This document shows, piece by piece, positions 55,816 to 64,000 of a stretch of DNA of 64,000 nucleotides (positions are counted from its first letter, which is position 1; the number at the start of each line of letters is the position of its first letter). Made by a program: the position numbers and the translations under genes. The notes beneath the pieces are model-generated. The model was not told the origin of the DNA, did no database searches, and was given only the letters and a program-made list of their open reading frames with translations. The stretch comes from Sporosarcina limicola (GTDB lineage: Bacteria > Bacillota > Bacilli > Bacillales_A > Planococcaceae), in the NCBI RefSeq assembly GCF_014873855.1, contig NZ_JADBEL010000003.1, forward strand, positions 182,055 to 246,054, in the 5' to 3' direction.

Positions 55816-56030
55816 ACTACAAGGTGCAACCGCATTTTAAGGTAGACATGCGTGTTTAGTAGTGAACTAACAATATGGAGAAACAACTATGAACAGCAAA
55901 AAGTATCCCTAAACAGATAGCGTTTTTTATTGCATGGATGGCTAACGGGGCAGATGAGTTGAAGAGTTCAATAATCATTGTTATACTGTGTACGAACGTA
56001 TATTCTTAACTTATTTACAAGGGGGATATT

Positions 56031-56564
56031 ATGAGTAAAAAACGTAATTTGGTATTGTTTATTTCTACGAGTTTAGATGGGTACATAGCTACGAAAGATG
56101 AGTCTTTAGAATGGTTATTTAATACTGAAGGTGAAGGAGATAATGGATATTCAGAGTTTTATGAGACAGTAGATACAATTTTAATTGGTAAAAAAACTTA
56201 TGATTGGATTATAAAGCACGAAACAGGGGAGTTCCCATATAGAAATAAAGAATGCTATGTTTTTACAAAGTCTTCTATTGAAGATACCGAAGATGTCAAA
56301 TTTATTAATGATGATATAGTTAGTGTTACTAATAAGTTGAAAAATCAAGAAGGAAGAAACATCTGGATTGTTGGTGGCGGAGAATTGTTACAATCTTTTG
56401 TAAGAGAAAATTTAGTTGATGAAATTATTTTAACGGTTGCCCCAACTATAATTGGAAAAGGAATTCCGTTATTTAAAGAGGGAGATTATCAATTAGACCT
56501 TACATTGAAAGGGAGCAGGAACTTCAATCAATTTGTAGAACTACATTATGGAGTTAAAAAGTAA
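56031..56564 (+). CDS. Dihydrofolate-reductase-like (RibD C-domain) protein
   Basis: 177 residues. L-F-I-S-T-S-L-D-G-Y-I-A near the start, I-L-I-G-K-K-T-Y-D-W (about 52-61) and W-I-V-G-G-G-E-L-L (about 108-116) mark the DHFR-like RibD C-terminal fold that binds NADPH. Stand-alone members of this group are common in Bacillales; a substrate is not known. AAGGGGGA precedes the ATG. Part of the small-gene array. Confidence 0.9.
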   Translation: MSKKRNLVLFISTSLDGYIATKDESLEWLFNTEGEGDNGYSEFYETVDTILIGKKTYDWIIKHETGEFPYRNKECYVFTKSSIEDTEDVKFINDDIVSVTNKLKNQEGRNIWIVGGGELLQSFVRENLVDEIILTVAPTIIGKGIPLFKEGDYQLDLTLKGSRNFNQFVELHYGVKK

Positions 56565-56599
56565 AAATATCTTGTTCAATTTTCATGAAAATTGAACTT

Positions 56600-56629
56600 C
56601 AAACTTCGTAAAAATGGCTGGACTAAAGG
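56600..56629 (+). repeat. Short repeat also found after the methyltransferase gene
   Basis: CAAACTTCGTAAAAATGGC here matches CAAACTTCGCAAAAATGGC at 1855-1873, with ACTAAA following in both. Each copy lies just after a gene end. Confidence 0.6.
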
Positions 56630-56729
56630 AGGTGTAGCTCATCTATTTTTATAAAGAGTGTAGCATTATTAGATATTGGAAGAATTAAGGACAACAAATG
56701 GATCCATAGGATTTTGTACAAATAAATTA

Positions 56730-56763
56730 GACAAGAAAGTCCAATTAGTTTAGACTTTCTTGT
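56730..56763 (+). terminator. Hairpin with T-rich end
   Basis: GACAAGAAAGTC pairs with GACTTTCTTGTC around CAATTAGTTTA, followed by CTTTG. It lies between the DHFR-like gene and the deoxyribosyltransferase fragment. Confidence 0.65.
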
Positions 56764-56804
56764 CCTTTGTAGAAGGACAGGACAACCTATAATGATGGTA
56801 GGGG

Positions 56805-57140
56805 ATGCATGTAAATGTATATTATGATTGGACCCAAAATGCAAAAGCAAGGGAAGAACAAACTTCTACGTTTGAAGATTTAAAAGATATAGGTCAGAAA
56901 GAGAACAACGGGGTAATGGAAGCCGATTTTGTTGTCATTTTACTACCCGGGGGAAAAGGTACTCATATTGAATTAGGTATTGCATTGGGTCAGGGGAAGA
57001 GGATTTTTCTCCATTCTTCAGATCGCGCTATAAATAACTGTGAAACAACAAGCACTTTTTATCATTTGCCGGAAGTAGAAAAATGTTATGGAACCCTTGA
57101 TGAGTTATTAGAACTGGTTACTGCAGCGAAGGTTTGTTAA
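56805..57140 (+). pseudogene. Nucleoside 2-deoxyribosyltransferase-like, 5' truncated
   Basis: 111 residues. Y-Y-D-W-T-Q-N near the start and V-M-E-A-D-F-V-V-I-L-L-P-G-G-K-G-T-H-I-E-L-G-I-A (in two parts) match the nucleoside 2-deoxyribosyltransferase fold, with the catalytic-type Glu in H-I-E-L-G. The usual first strand and helix (about 20-25 residues with an A-S-x-F-type motif) are missing. GGTAGGGG is before the ATG. It is probably a decayed gene, though a shortened product cannot be excluded. Confidence 0.65.
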
Positions 57141-57516
57141 ATTATAGGGCGTATTTCCAGAATGAGGAACAGTGCCTATTAAGGGCAAGATTGTTTAGAA
57201 ACTTACTTAAGACATCATTTGATGCGCCTTATTGAACTAATGCGGATTTTGTCTTACACTTCGAAGGATATCGGTCGGTTATTGCCGAAATCGTTAAAAG
57301 AAATGTAGCTGTAGTTGCATTAGGACAGAAAGGAGGATTGCTATGACAATAAATAGGAGAAAGTTAAAGATCCGCTCTATGCAAAGTTTGTACTATGAAC
57401 AACGGCGGTTGTTTGTATAGGGCTAGAAATTGATTTCCGCCTGCAAAGTGATCATTGTTTATAGTAATGACTTTGCTATCTTAAAAGTTTATTCTATTTT
57501 AAGGAGCGAAGCTAAC
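57141..57516. other. Intergenic region with two repeat copies
   Basis: No gene seen. GGGCGTATTTCCAG (57147 onward, to about 57196) and GATGCGCCTTATTGAACTAA (57221-57246) belong to the interspersed repeat family of this array. A broken frame near 57255-57330 (F-E-G-Y-R-S-V-I-A-E-I-V) may be a gene remnant. Confidence 0.45.
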
Positions 57517-57783
57517 ATGAAATATGTAAATGCAAAAAGTATCTTTCCAAAAGAACTGCTGAAGGAAATACAGAAGTATGTAAATGGAGAAATGGTTTAT
57601 GTCCCTATTTCAAAGGGATTACAAAAGAAATGGGGTGAAAGTTCAGGGAGTAAAAACCACTTAAACTTTAGAAACCATGAAATCCGACAACAATTTTCCG
57701 GCGGGGTAACTATAGATCAACTTTCAAATCAATTCTTTCTTTCTCACGATAGTATTAAAAAAATAGTTTACTCAAAAAAATAG
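57517..57783 (+). CDS. CD3324-like HTH protein
   Basis: 88 residues (K-Y-V-N-A-K-S-I-F-P-K-E-L-L-K-E-I-Q-K-Y) with a C-terminal helix-turn-helix pattern (T-I-D-Q-L-S-N-Q-F-F-L-S-H-D-S-I-K-K-I). It matches the small CD3324/Mor-like DNA-binding family of Firmicutes. Chosen start ATG 57517 follows AAGGAG; the frame is open 29 codons further. Function unknown. Confidence 0.75.
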   Translation: MKYVNAKSIFPKELLKEIQKYVNGEMVYVPISKGLQKKWGESSGSKNHLNFRNHEIRQQFSGGVTIDQLSNQFFLSHDSIKKIVYSKK

Positions 57784-57792
57784 TTTTTATAT

Positions 57793-57825
57793 GTCACATT
57801 GGATTAAATCTAATGTGACTTTTCT
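57793..57825 (+). terminator. Terminator after the HTH gene
   Basis: GTCACATT (57793-57800) pairs with AATGTGAC (57812-57819) with extra pairs inside, then TTTTCT. Confidence 0.8.
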
Positions 57826-57941
57826 ATGTAAAGAACATTTTATAATCGTTTATTATATATATTCATCGGACTGCTCTTATTACAATTACAACATATACAA
57901 ATACATGAGCTAATGCTTAATACGATTTAGGAGGTCAACAT

Positions 57942-58962
57942 ATGATGAATTTTTTTCAATTTGATACTGATGAAAATAGGCAATCTTTGTTAGTAAGAGC
58001 GGGGAGAGTAGCCTTATTATCACTACTGAATTTCGACTTAGAATGGGAAAAGATACAGTTTATTCAATTGTCCGATGCGATTACATATAAAATAGGGACA
58101 AGTTCGAAGGAATGTTTTTTGCTTCGGATACATTCGGATAGATTGGGTAAAGAGGAAATCCGTTCAGAACTCGCTTTGCTTCAAGCATTGAACAAATCGG
58201 ATGATCTAACTGTCCCGGAAGGTCAGGTAAGCCGTGATGGTTCTTATGTATTAGAAATGGGATATGGAAGAGGGATATCAGCCACCATGTGTCACGATGA
58301 TGCGTTGGGTGGAGGGAGATCATGCAAATGGGAACTTTACGGATAGCCGCGTTTATAATATGGGTGTATTGATGGGTAGACTGCATAAAGTAGCAGCAAA
58401 TTTTGTTCCGGCACCTGGCTTTGTTCGCCCAATTTGGGGAGCGCAAAGCTTTAAACTTGAAATGACTAAATTGGAACGGCATTATACATGTTTTTTATCA
58501 GATAAGGCATGGAGATCTTATCAAGCTGCAGCAGAGAAAATTATATCTAAACTAGCTGTAATTCCTAAGAACGATGATAACTATGGACTCATTCATGCGG
58601 ATTTACATTCCGGAAATATAGTTTTTATAGATGAACAACCCTATCCGATTGATTTCGGAAGATGTGGTTACGGGTATTATCTTTACGATATCGCAGGTAC
58701 ATTGTTAGAACTTAAGGCTAACCATCGATGGCTGTTTATCCAAGGCTATGAGAGTGTTAGGAAGCTAGAAACTAACTTTGTTAAAGACCTAGAATGTTTC
58801 TTCATTATGTTTATGATTGAAAATTATTGCCATCATTCATCAGATCCAAGAGAAACAACCAGTTTAATTAATGAGCAAAAGTACGCCCAAGCGTACATAA
58901 GAAACTTTTTAAATAATACTCCATTTTTGTTTGAAATGATTCAACCCGCAAAGGTTGACTAA
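57942..58962 (+). pseudogene. APH-family phosphotransferase, frameshifted
   Basis: The first part (to about 58265) has the N-lobe (I-Q-L-S-D-A-I-T-Y-K-I-G, E-C-F-L-L-R-I-H). The second, in another frame from about 58268, has R-W-V-E-G-D, the catalytic L-I-H-A-D-L-H-S-G-N-I and P-I-D-F-G-R-C-G-Y-G. A single extra G near 58267 explains the break: without it the frame reads M-G-Y-E-E-G-Y-Q. Intact, it would be about 340 residues of the aminoglycoside/homoserine-kinase-like family. It may be a genuine mutation or a sequencing error. GGAGG precedes the ATG. Confidence 0.8.
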
Positions 58963-58986
58963 CTCGTTTTCACACAAACTTACATG

Positions 58987-59018
58987 GATCTGCGCCTATT
59001 CAGTATTAGGACTGAATC
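58987..59018 (+). repeat. Interspersed repeat copy
   Basis: GATCTGCGCCTATTCAGTA is nearly the same as the copy at 62096-62114. It follows the frameshifted APH gene. Confidence 0.6.
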
Positions 59019-59117
59019 ATGCAAGAAACAAAAAAGTATGAAAATATTAAAAGGAATTAATTGTTTAAATGAAAACTTACACAACTGTTTTTATGTCTAT
59101 TTTAAAAGGAGAAGCCT

Positions 59118-59657
59118 ATGAAAATTGATGTTCGTTTAACAGATAAAAGTGAAGCATATATTATAAAAAACTTATATCCTTTATACCTATATGACCTTTC
59201 TGAACATTATGGTAGAATCCCGAATGTTCACGGGATATATGAGGATAGTGACGATTTCCGAACATTAAATGATCAGTATGAAGTTCAAAATATTTGGTGG
59301 GAAAAGCCAGAAGTTTTATTCCCCTACGTAATTTTAGTAGATGGGATACCAGCAGGGTTTATCCTAATAGCAACCCCACCACATTGTAATAAAGGAATTG
59401 ACTATTTTGTAAATGAGTTCTTTTTAATTCAATCATTAAGAGGGAAGGGTATTGCTGAAAGAGCAGCAAATATAGTATTTGACCAATTGAAGGGGAATTG
59501 GGAGTTGTTTACTAACCCATTAGAGAAAAACATTGCTGGACAAAAATTTTGGAGGAGGTCAATATCAAATTACACGAATGGAGTCTACACTGAGATAAAC
59601 GAGGAAACGTTTGATGGACAAAAGACTATTTTTCGATTTGATAATTCCGGAAAATAA
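59118..59657 (+). CDS. GNAT-family acetyltransferase
   Basis: 179 residues. GNAT core with I-L-V-D-G-I-P-A-G-F-I-L-I (about 74-86), motif A F-L-I-Q-S-L-R-G-K-G-I-A (about 107-118) with the R/Q-x-x-G-x-G/A-type acetyl-CoA loop (R-G-K-G-I-A), and W-E-L-F-T-N-P-L-E-K-N later. The substrate is unknown. AAAAGGAGAAG precedes the ATG. One of four GNAT-type genes in this array. Confidence 0.87.
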   Translation: MKIDVRLTDKSEAYIIKNLYPLYLYDLSEHYGRIPNVHGIYEDSDDFRTLNDQYEVQNIWWEKPEVLFPYVILVDGIPAGFILIATPPHCNKGIDYFVNEFFLIQSLRGKGIAERAANIVFDQLKGNWELFTNPLEKNIAGQKFWRRSISNYTNGVYTEINEETFDGQKTIFRFDNSGK

Positions 59658-59725
59658 TTGATTTCCAAATAACTTATTTTAATAATGGGTAGTGTTATTT
59701 GAATAGACTATGATCTTCCATAAAC

Positions 59726-59777
59726 GGGCGCCTATCTTGAATAAGAAGGGCGTTCTTTTTGAATCGGGCCATTTAAC
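59726..59777 (+). repeat. Interspersed repeat copy
   Basis: GGGCGCCTATCTTGAATAAG, then GAAGGGCG...GAATCGGGCCATTTAAC. Shares GGGCG, CGCCTAT and GAATCGGGCCAT with the other copies. Confidence 0.65.
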
Positions 59778-59876
59778 AGCATAACTTTTTCCGGTAAACA
59801 AATTAAAAACGTTAATGTGAAATATATTTACTGAATAACCTGAAATTTTCCTGATAGTATGAATTTTGTGGAAAAG

Positions 59877-59906
59877 GGTACTTGAAGGTACTTGAAGGTA
59901 CTTGAA
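59877..59906 (+). repeat. 10-bp unit repeated three times
   Basis: GGTACTTGAA in three perfect tandem copies followed by a degenerate piece, about 45 bases before the next GNAT start. Confidence 0.9.
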
Positions 59907-59950
59907 GTTACTGGTAGAATAATAACAAAACCTTAATGGAGGAATAATTG

Positions 59951-60778
59951 ATGATCGTTAAACTGCCAAAAGAAAGTTATTATAAAATCAATAAACTATT
60001 GGTTAATCCGCATGAAAAAACTGAGAATGTATTAAATGCAGTTATTAGCGGTATGAATCGAGGAGTAGTATATGTTGATCAGATAGAGGAGCCCCGGACT
60101 GCGATAGTATACGCGGTAGGCTTGGGATACTATCTATTGGGTGATCCAGAGAATGAGTCGTTTAACAGCCACCTGAGTGAATTAATTTCCATACAATTAA
60201 AGCAAGAAAGTCTGAATTTATGTGGAGGAACCTGGTTTTTAGGCACTCTCTTTAATGAAAATTGGAAGAAAGCACTGGAAAAAGTGGTTGATGGGCGTAC
60301 ATATTATGTGGATTATAGCATCTATTACGAATTGAATACTGTTCGTTTTCATAAAGGTTTGGAACAACCCCGTCATGTACTTGATGAAGACCTTTCCATA
60401 GTAAAAATCACTAAGGAATTGATTAATGCTGATGAGGATTTAAGAGAAGAGCTAACAGAGTACTGGTCTTCGGCGGAATCTTTTGCTCAATTTGGATTTG
60501 GATATGCTGTCTTAAAAAATGATAAGGTTATAAGTGCATGTTACTCATGTTGTGTTAACGGAGACCGCCACGAAGTTTATATAGCTACATTTGATCAAAA
60601 TGTGCGAAATCGCGGTTTGGCAACGATACTGGGGCAACAATACATAAAGGAATGCTTGGAAAGAGAGTATGGTGTTTATTGGACAACTGATCAGTCTAAT
60701 GAACCATCCAAGAGAGTGGCTGACAAATTGGGTTTTGATTATTCGCATCGATTGATGTCGTTCGAATTTGAATTCTGA
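59951..60778 (+). CDS. GNAT acetyltransferase, two-lobed (ZmaR-like)
   Basis: 275 residues. The N-terminal lobe (R-G-V-V-Y-V-D-Q-I-E-E-P-R-T-A, G-Y-Y-L-L-G-D-P-E-N-E) and the C-terminal GNAT lobe (V-I-S-A-C-Y-S, V-Y-I-A-T-F, R-N-R-G-L-A-T acetyl-CoA loop, E-P-S-K-R-V-A-D-K-L-G-F) match the two-domain GNAT family that includes zwittermicin resistance protein ZmaR. ATG 59951 is eight bases from GGAGG. The broken gene at 61226 is a homologue. Confidence 0.87.
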   Translation: MIVKLPKESYYKINKLLVNPHEKTENVLNAVISGMNRGVVYVDQIEEPRTAIVYAVGLGYYLLGDPENESFNSHLSELISIQLKQESLNLCGGTWFLGTLFNENWKKALEKVVDGRTYYVDYSIYYELNTVRFHKGLEQPRHVLDEDLSIVKITKELINADEDLREELTEYWSSAESFAQFGFGYAVLKNDKVISACYSCCVNGDRHEVYIATFDQNVRNRGLATILGQQYIKECLEREYGVYWTTDQSNEPSKRVADKLGFDYSHRLMSFEFEF

Positions 60779-61225
60779 TATGAAAATTGTGATTTTAAGT
60801 AAAAGAGGAAGTCTATACATATGTGTTGGCTTTTGATCAACAAGAGGATTGGGACTTCGTAGACGAGACATGTTAAATATTTGTATCCCAGGGTGCCACT
60901 ATTTATTTTGTGGAATTATAAGCCGATATGGACGAGAGGCTGGAACGAAATAAAAGTCCGCATCGACTTGAGCATAAACCTACCAAAAGAAACGTTGATT
61001 GGTCGGAGAAGAACTAAGGGAATCAATTGAAAAATACAGATTGAACTCCCATAAAGGTGAAAATGAATAAGGTCTGCACTTGAATCGGGCCATATTGTCG
61101 AAGAATAGGTTAGGTTGTATAGTGAAGAGATTGTGAAAGGATGTACTTAAACTAATAAAGCAGGATTGTTAAAAAAAGAAAATATTATCTAATTAGTTAA
61201 TTTTAGTCGGATAAGGAGGTAACTA
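60779..61225. other. Intergenic region with one repeat copy
   Basis: No gene seen in about 450 bases. GGTCTGCACTTGAATCGGGC continues into CATATTGTCG (61071-61100), a copy of the interspersed repeat. Confidence 0.5.
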
Positions 61226-62057
61226 ATGATATCAGAATTAAAAAGGTCTGAATTCCACAAATGTAGAGATTTGTTATATGAGCAAGGTCAATTAGAAGCT
61301 AAAGCAGTAGTCGAAGGAGTCAATCCTGGTCGTATTTTTGTAGATGATATTGAATCTCCTGCTTCGGGACTTATCTGGTTAGGTAATAACGACGGTTTTT
61401 TCTTTATTGGAGATGAAAGAAACGAAGGGTTCAATACTGAATTAAATCATTTTATTGATACAGTAATCATTCCAGAAGCAAGGAAGGTAGGATTAACTTG
61501 GTTTGAGGGTATTGGTAATCATAATAAGTGGGATGAGACTATTAAAAAGGTGTTTGAAAACCGCAATTTAGGAAGTTGGAATCAGAGGGTTTATACGTTA
61601 CAAAAAAAACGATTATAAAGGCAACTTCGAACTTGCTATTGAAGAAGGATACAATATTGTCAAAGTTAGTGAAATATTTTTTAAAAACAGTGATAAGTCA
61701 ATTGAAAATATTGAGTTTTTACATTCCAAAATATTAGAGTTCTGGTCTTCACCCGAGAGGTTCTTTAATGAAGGCGTTGGTTACGGTGTAGTTTGTAAGA
61801 ATAAAATTGTAAGTGTCTGTTTCTCAGGTTTTGTAGTTGATAATGTACATTGTATTGATATTGAAACCTTGGAAGAGCATCAAGGTAAAAAGTTAGCACA
61901 AAAAGTAGCCACAACTTTAGTAAAAGATTGTTTGGAAAATAATCTTGTTCCGTATTGGGATTGTATGGAGTCTAACAAGCCTTCAATTGCGGTTGCAGAG
62001 AATATAGGATTTAGAAATTTATTTAACTATATAGGATATGACTTTAAGTTTGAGTAA
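61226..62057 (+). pseudogene. Two-lobed GNAT gene interrupted at an A8 tract
   Basis: The first frame (to TAA at 61618) holds the N-lobe: G-R-I-F-V-D-D-I-E-S-P-A-S-G and G-F-F-F-I-G-D-E-R-N-E. The C-lobe (S-P-E-R-F-F-N-E-G-V-G-Y-G, V-S-V-C-F-S-G, H-Q-G-K-K-L-A-Q, E-S-N-K-P-S-I-A-V-A-E-N-I-G-F) continues in another frame to 62057. The frames meet at eight A residues (61602-61609) between the lobes. Gain or loss of one A there restores a 270-residue protein like that at 59951. Phase variation, slippage or decay are all possible. Confidence 0.8.
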
Positions 62058-62074
62058 TTTTTACTTCAACTAAT

Positions 62075-62130
62075 GGGCGCATTTTCAGAGTAAGGATCTG
62101 CGCCTATTCAGTAATAGGGCCATATTGTTT
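62075..62130 (+). repeat. Interspersed repeat copy, longest
   Basis: GGGCGCATTTTCAGAGTAAG, then GATCTGCGCCTATTCAG and GGGCCATATTGTTT. It lines up along its length with the copy at 57147-57196. Confidence 0.7.
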
Positions 62131-62204
62131 AACAAGAACGTTTACTACAAAAGGCTAAATTATTCAAGAATAAACTACCACCACAGTTTCCTACAAAATT
62201 ATGT

Positions 62205-62648
62205 GTGGGTAACTATGTAACTGAAATAAAAGAAAATTCTTATTTCGAATCAAAAGGATTTAAACATTTTGAGAGCCTTTATTGGATGAATATTGAAATA
62301 GATAAAGATTTATCCCCAACAAATTTTAAGCTAACCAGTGTAAATATAAAACATTGGAATATGAACACCTACGAAGAAGAAATAAAATATTTGCAGGTGG
62401 AAAATGAAATTTGGCCAGAGAATCCTACGGGATTAGAGAAACTGCGTGAATATAAGAGTAATCCATACTGGACTTCAATTACTGCTTTTTACAACGATGA
62501 AATCATTGGCAGTGTTATGGCTTGGAAGGAATCAGATGAGAATATAGGCATAATAGAAAATGTTTTTGTTAAGCCGGATTGGAGAAGTCGTGGTCTTGCA
62601 AAACATTTAATAACAGAAGGAATCCGTCATTTTTATTGTCGCACCTAA
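62205..62648 (+). pseudogene. GNAT acetyltransferase, C-terminally truncated
   Basis: 147 residues, ending soon after the acetyl-CoA motif (V-F-V-K-P-D-W-R-S-R-G-L-A-K-H-L). The last strands of the fold are missing; after the stop another frame continues for 30 codons without clear similarity. The start is uncertain, as upstream is repeat-derived sequence and no good ribosome binding site was seen. N-terminal residues (E-S-K-G-F-K-H-F-E-S-L-Y-W-M) look like the end of a preceding GNAT lobe, so the gene may lack its 5' part as well. Confidence 0.65.
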
Positions 62649-62940
<292 letters not shown>

Positions 62941-62941
62941 T

Positions 62942-62973
62942 AAAAAGAGGGTTATCTGATTACCCCCTTTTTA
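62942..62973 (-). terminator. Terminator of the retropepsin-like operon
   Basis: AAAAAGAGGG and CCCCCTTTTT form an A/T-flanked stem with one mismatch, just downstream of the minus-strand operon. Confidence 0.65.
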
Positions 62974-62985
62974 AAAATTGCACCC

Positions 62986-63540
62986 CTATAGATGCATATT
63001 CATTTTATGAAGATCTATAACAACCCCAATTTCTTTCATAAAGTCATACCCAATAATTCCATCTATCTCAAGACCGTAATCCATTGAACCTAGTTCGACT
63101 AAGAAGTTACTTATACTAATATCTCTAGTAAGGTATATTTGATCAATATGTTTTGAATAAACAAATTCAGTTCCACCTATTCCGTATATTGTATGAGTAA
63201 CATCATTTGCTTCTGGCCTTATATTGATTTCCTCTAAACTATTTAGGCTCAACACCAAGGTCTGTTCTTGACATGAAAAGCTATACAAAAAATATCTATA
63301 TTTCGTACTCTCTACAGTTGAAAGTAATAGCAAACAACCGATTTTACTGGAATGTAATGATAAGGTTTCAGTTGTTGAAAAGTCAAGTACATGTTTCGGT
63401 GTTGAGCCACTATTTACGTTGAATATAGTTCTAGCCGACCCCGTATCAATTAATACACGGTTTAAATGCAAAGATCTTCCCTTGAATATAACTGTGACTT
63501 GCACAAAAGGTAAACCACTTATCTCGTTAATATTAATCAT
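62986..63540 (-). CDS. Retropepsin-like aspartic protease carrying an in-frame element insertion
   Basis: 184 residues from ATG 63540, which overlaps the upstream gene by ATGA. The clan AA signature V-L-I-D-T-G-S-A (about 29-36) and the C-terminal I-D-G-I-I-G-Y-D-F (about 162-170) are clear. Between T-I-F-N-V-N-S and S-L-E-E-I-N-I there are 57 extra residues of unrelated composition. They are coded by a 163-bp inverted-repeat element plus one 8-bp target copy. Without it the protein would be 127 residues, the usual size of such bacterial single-domain proteins. Whether the enlarged protein folds is unknown. Confidence 0.8.
   Translation of the reverse strand: MININEISGLPFVQVTVIFKGRSLHLNRVLIDTGSARTIFNVNSGSTPKHVLDFSTTETLSLHSSKIGCLLLLSTVESTKYRYFLYSFSCQEQTLVLSLNSLEEINIRPEANDVTHTIYGIGGTEFVYSKHIDQIYLTRDISISNFLVELGSMDYGLEIDGIIGYDFMKEIGVVIDLHKMNMHL
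63238..63416. mobile_element. MITE-like element with 8-bp target duplication
   Basis: Ends GGCTCAACACC (63246-63256) and GGTGTTGAGCC (63398-63408) are exact inverted repeats, with further partial pairing inside (both arms carry TGT-n-CTTGAC at the same distance). The element, 63246-63408, is 163 bp and is flanked by ACTATTTA on both sides (63238-63245 and 63409-63416). It codes for no transposase. 8-bp duplications and GGCTC ends recall ISL3-type elements, but the parent is not identified. Confidence 0.88.
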
Positions 63541-63794
63541 ATTCTTCTTAATCCTGTCCATTTTTTTTCATGAATATCGAGATTTTCACGGGATGTATGA
63601 AAAAAGTAAAACTCCCGATCCGGCTTTTTTTTATGCAATTCGGCGTGTCTTCGTAATGCCTCCATGGAATCGTCGAAACAATCCAACACAGCCATATCTT
63701 CAACAATCCTATTATTATCGCTTGAATATGCCTCCATTGCTTCTAACACAACCCATTTGTCTGGATAAGCTTGTTTAACTTCCTCCCATCGCAT
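63537..63794 (-). CDS. Small protein coupled to the retropepsin-like gene
   Basis: 85 residues, acidic N-terminal half (M-R-W-E-E-V-K-Q-A-Y-P-D-K-W-V-V-L-E-A) and basic end (H-K-K-K-P-D-R-E-F-Y-F-F-H-T). AAGGGGGAAG precedes the ATG. Its stop overlaps the protease start as ATGA, so the two are translated together and probably function together. I know similar small-gene/retropepsin-like pairs in Bacillales but no function. Confidence 0.8.
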   Translation of the reverse strand: MRWEEVKQAYPDKWVVLEAMEAYSSDNNRIVEDMAVLDCFDDSMEALRRHAELHKKKPDREFYFFHTSRENLDIHEKKWTGLRRI

Positions 63795-64000
63795 GGCGCT
63801 TCCCCCTTTATTTAGACATTACTCCAAACCCCATCACCAAATTGTTAATCTGATATTGCTGACCACGACAGCTTGTATTTATAAATGCGTGTAATACATC
63901 TTCATCCTGAATTATTCACGCATGTACGAGAAATCGTGAATTTAGCTAGAATTCATGATCACGTATTTTGATTTTGTAAAATCTATCATCTTTTGTGATC

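Overview
The window reads as a chromosomal segment of an endospore-forming low-GC Gram-positive bacterium (Bacillales). A Planococcaceae member such as Sporosarcina is my best guess, inferred from the gene complement and not proven. The core order (ccdA, thioredoxin, ccdC, DUF2621, sco, acnA, a 4HBT thioesterase, a HesB-like gene, plsY, parE, parC) matches the B. subtilis ccdA-yneJ-yneK ... citB-yneP-yneR-plsY-parE-parC neighbourhood as I know it. Starts are a mix of ATG, TTG and GTG behind strong GGAGG-type ribosome binding sites.

1-3.8 kb holds AT-rich accessory genes: a deaminase fragment with TGA at a zinc-cysteine position, SMI1/KNR4, a methyltransferase, a ceramidase-like hydrolase and a small DUF3221-like protein. 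3.9-7.6 kb, minus strand, has proC behind a T-box leader and a zinc-ribbon/SPFH pair related to YdjG/YdjI. 7.7-12.7 kb has an MBL-fold hydrolase plus SDR behind an operator-like palindrome, a second SDR that lacks the catalytic Tyr, a tandem-domain PadR regulator, and IS4- and IS630-type remnants. 12.7-27.6 kb is mostly housekeeping: an MFS pump, ilvA with a small membrane-protein gene after it, a YolD-like protein, a heterodimeric BmrCD-like ABC exporter, the cytochrome c maturation genes, a perfect 352-bp tandem duplication between ccdC and the DUF2621 gene, the DUF1659/DUF2922/YvrJ trio, sco, a lytic transglycosylase, and an amino acid deaminase plus sugar-lactone oxidase pair.

Two accessory islands interrupt the acnA-thioesterase-HesB-plsY backbone. 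Island 1 (30.7-40.2 kb) has two paralogous ATP-grasp ligases, a fusion of a YheC/D-type ATP-grasp with a Mur ligase, two further Mur-ligase paralogues, a small unknown gene and a secreted double NlpC/P60 protein. Three promoter regions carry -10 boxes resembling those of sporulation mother-cell sigma factors. This looks like an undescribed ATP-dependent amide/peptide ligase pathway, perhaps linked to the spore envelope, and is the best candidate for a new system. Island 2 (41.4-47.3 kb) has a PIG-L deacetylase, a GT4 glycosyltransferase, another ATP-grasp ligase, an APH/CotS-type kinase, an NDP-sugar epimerase and a mini protein kinase: a set suited to making an aminoacylated amino-sugar conjugate.

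48.6-54.4 kb is parE-parC and an MFS gene. 54.5-62.7 kb is an array of small resistance-like genes (VOC, DHFR-like, APH, GNATs), several frameshifted or truncated, separated by copies of a short interspersed repeat. At 63-63.8 kb a small gene is coupled to a retropepsin-like protease gene that has taken a 163-bp terminal-inverted-repeat element with 8-bp target duplications, adding exactly 57 codons in frame.
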